This document shows positions 7,362 to 8,376 of a DNA stretch of 8,376 nt, one piece after another (positions within the stretch are counted from its first letter, which is position 1; each line of letters begins with the position of its first letter). The translations under genes were made by a program, and so were the position numbers. Origin of the DNA: DASWHX01 sp036397995 (GTDB lineage: Bacteria > Bacteroidota > Bacteroidia > Cytophagales > Cyclobacteriaceae); NCBI GenBank assembly GCA_036397995.1, contig DASWHX010000005.1:1-8376 (forward strand), given 5' to 3'. The notes under the pieces are model-generated. The model saw only the letters and a list, made by a program, of their open reading frames with translations. It did not search any database and was not told the DNA's origin.

Positions 7362-7997
7362 ATGAATAGAATTCTGATTAGTCTACTCATTTGTTTGATT
7401 CCATTGATTTCCTGGGCTCAGATCATCATTGCTACATCCAATGGAAACCAATTAAAGCTAACCTCAGAAGGTGAATGGGAGGAAGTCTGGGAAACTCTTC
7501 CAAATCAAGCTGAATATAATTCCTTCACCCTGCCTGAAGAATCCAGAGCCTTGTTGAAAACAAATAATGCGAAATTCGGGATTCAGTTCAATAGCGAGAA
7601 ATGGGATGTTCTTAGCGGTTCTCATTTCCCAGGATCAGGGTTCGAAAATTTCGAATTTGAATTCTCTCACAGGAAAAGTCTTGCCATTGGATTGCTTATG
7701 ACTGATCCCTATCCTGCTTCCATAGAGAAAGTTATTTCCAGAAGTCTCAATCAAATTAAAGAAACTGCTACAGAACTTACCGTTGCCTATGGAGAGGTTT
7801 TCAGTGTGAACAAGAAAACTGTATATATGGTAATCCTGCAGACAGTTGAACATGGGATTCCACTTACTTACTATAACTACTATTATTCCGGTGATGAGGG
7901 TTCCGTGCAATTTCTTGGATATTGTAATCAGAAGGTATTCTGGAAATATGAAGATGATATCAAAGATCTGCTGAATGGATTCCTGGTCCTAAATTAG
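7362..7997 (+). CDS. Secreted protein of unknown function
   Basis: A 211-residue protein that I do not recognise as a named family. Residues 1-20 (MNRILISLLICLIPLISWAQ) are a typical signal peptide with likely cleavage around WAQ, so the product is exported. Just after it, residues 25-41 (ATSNGNQLKLTSEGEWEEV and its surroundings) resemble the 'dG..v.L..dGtW' element found at the start of many small Bacteroidota exported proteins. The middle and C-terminus (about 66-205, beginning NNAKFGIQFNSEKWDV and running through NKKTVYMVILQTVEHGI to a helical FWKYEDDIKDLLNGF) alternate strands and helices in an order reminiscent of the PsbP/DcrB-like fold, but this is a weak inference. ATG 7362 is preferred over a GTG at 7251 because it begins exactly at the signal peptide. 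The TetR gene follows 43 nt downstream. Confidence 0.8.
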   Translation: MNRILISLLICLIPLISWAQIIIATSNGNQLKLTSEGEWEEVWETLPNQAEYNSFTLPEESRALLKTNNAKFGIQFNSEKWDVLSGSHFPGSGFENFEFEFSHRKSLAIGLLMTDPYPASIEKVISRSLNQIKETATELTVAYGEVFSVNKKTVYMVILQTVEHGIPLTYYNYYYSGDEGSVQFLGYCNQKVFWKYEDDIKDLLNGFLVLN

Positions 7998-8023
7998 CCA
8001 AATTCAAGCTAAATACTTATTAT

Positions 8024-8041
8024 TGTGACCAGCTAGTCACA
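8024..8041. promoter_or_regulatory. Palindromic candidate operator overlapping the TetR-family start codon
   Basis: The 18 bp TGTGACCAGCTAGTCACA are a palindrome with one mismatched pair: perfect 6-bp arms TGTGAC/GTCACA and a self-complementary AGCT centre. The last A is the first base of the ATG at 8041. Size and symmetry suit a TetR-type dimer, and the position would block transcription or initiation of the regulator gene itself. A -7-like TATTATTG (8018-8025, one mismatch to TAnnTTTG) overlaps its left edge, but I see no convincing -33 element. The palindrome is seen directly; its binding by this regulator is inference from location and family habit. Confidence 0.55.
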
Positions 8042-8376
8042 TGCCAAAACACACATTCAATAATCTCAAAAAGGAAAAGAAGGAAATCTTTCTGAAAGAA
8101 GCATTAGAAGAATTTTCCCTTAAGGGATATTATGGAGCCAGCCTAACCCAATTGGTAAAAAAACTGCAAATGGCAAAGGGGAGCTTATACCAGTACTTTG
8201 ATGATAAGGATGAAATGTATGCTTTCCTGATTGCAGAAGCTTGTAGCAGAAGGTTACCATTTTTTAATGCCCTTGATGGCAAACCCAGAGAAGATTATTC
8301 CTTCAATTACCTTATTATTTCATTAAAATTTGATGTTACCTATCCTTACATCGCTTCATTATTCTATAATGGGTTT
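8041..8376 (+). CDS. TetR/AcrR-family transcriptional regulator, N-terminal part (3' end outside the window)
   Basis: 112 residues are visible before the window ends. Residues about 11-57 form a TetR_N DNA-binding domain: helix 1 KKEIFLKEALEEFSLKGYYG, helix 2 SLTQLVKKLQ and the recognition segment MAKGSLYQYFDDKDEMY (44-60), which matches the family's 'vskGslYhYF.sKeeL' pattern. The rest (about 60-112) begins the ligand-binding domain, which varies with effector and gives no clue to the ligand. The start is fixed because an in-frame TGA at 8026-8028 leaves ATG 8041 as the first start after it. The start lies on a palindrome that is a good candidate for autoregulation. TetR regulators often control an adjacent efflux pump or enzyme; the likely target is either the secreted protein upstream or genes beyond the right edge. 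Confidence 0.9.
   Translation, partial: MPKHTFNNLKKEKKEIFLKEALEEFSLKGYYGASLTQLVKKLQMAKGSLYQYFDDKDEMYAFLIAEACSRRLPFFNALDGKPREDYSFNYLIISLKFDVTYPYIASLFYNGF

Noticed and set aside
7641..7655. Perfect 15-bp palindrome TTCGAAA-A-TTTCGAA
   Set aside because: It lies in the middle of the secreted-protein gene in frame with alternating Phe and Glu codons (FENFEFEF). Codon choice explains the symmetry better than a binding site.
7994..8012. TTAGC / GCTAA inverted repeat after the secreted-protein gene
   Set aside because: A 5-bp stem with two G-C pairs, a 9-nt loop and no T-run downstream is too weak to call a terminator.

Overview
This 8.4-kb window looks like an ordinary chromosomal stretch from a member of the Bacteroidota, probably of Cytophagales type. 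Four things point there: a low-GC sequence; a DNA polymerase I N-terminus of the 'LFLLDAYALIYRA' type; a lipoprotein whose first mature residues are C-KKDEE, like the Bacteroidota lipoprotein surface-export signal; and the absence of clear Shine-Dalgarno sequences before the starts. This assignment is inference from sequence character, not a database match.

Layout from left to right. Positions 2-247 (+) hold the C-terminal end of what I read as an M14-type zinc carboxypeptidase. Its stop codon directly abuts the stop codon of a convergent, exported amidase-signature enzyme (248-1897, -). A 59-bp gap then separates the divergent start of a small DinB-superfamily protein (1957-2424, +). Next come DNA polymerase I (polA, 2491-5289, +) and, 25 nt downstream and probably in the same transcript, a serine-racemase/threonine-dehydratase-like PLP enzyme (5315-6262, +). 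Only 2 nt beyond its stop lies the stop of a convergent LamG-domain lipoprotein (6265-7206, -). After a 155-bp divergent spacer comes a secreted protein of unknown function (7362-7997, +). The window ends inside a TetR-family regulator (8041-8376, +), whose start codon overlaps an 18-bp near-perfect palindrome.

The genes do not form an obvious pathway. The left half mixes envelope hydrolases with housekeeping genes, and the right half has two envelope or secreted proteins next to a regulator. I see no mobile element, CRISPR array, RNA gene or defence island. The most notable points are a polymerase I whose 3'-5' proofreading site has lost three of four metal-binding carboxylates while its polymerase and 5'-nuclease motifs are intact, and a likely autoregulatory operator sitting on the TetR start codon. 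No clearly new multi-gene system is visible.
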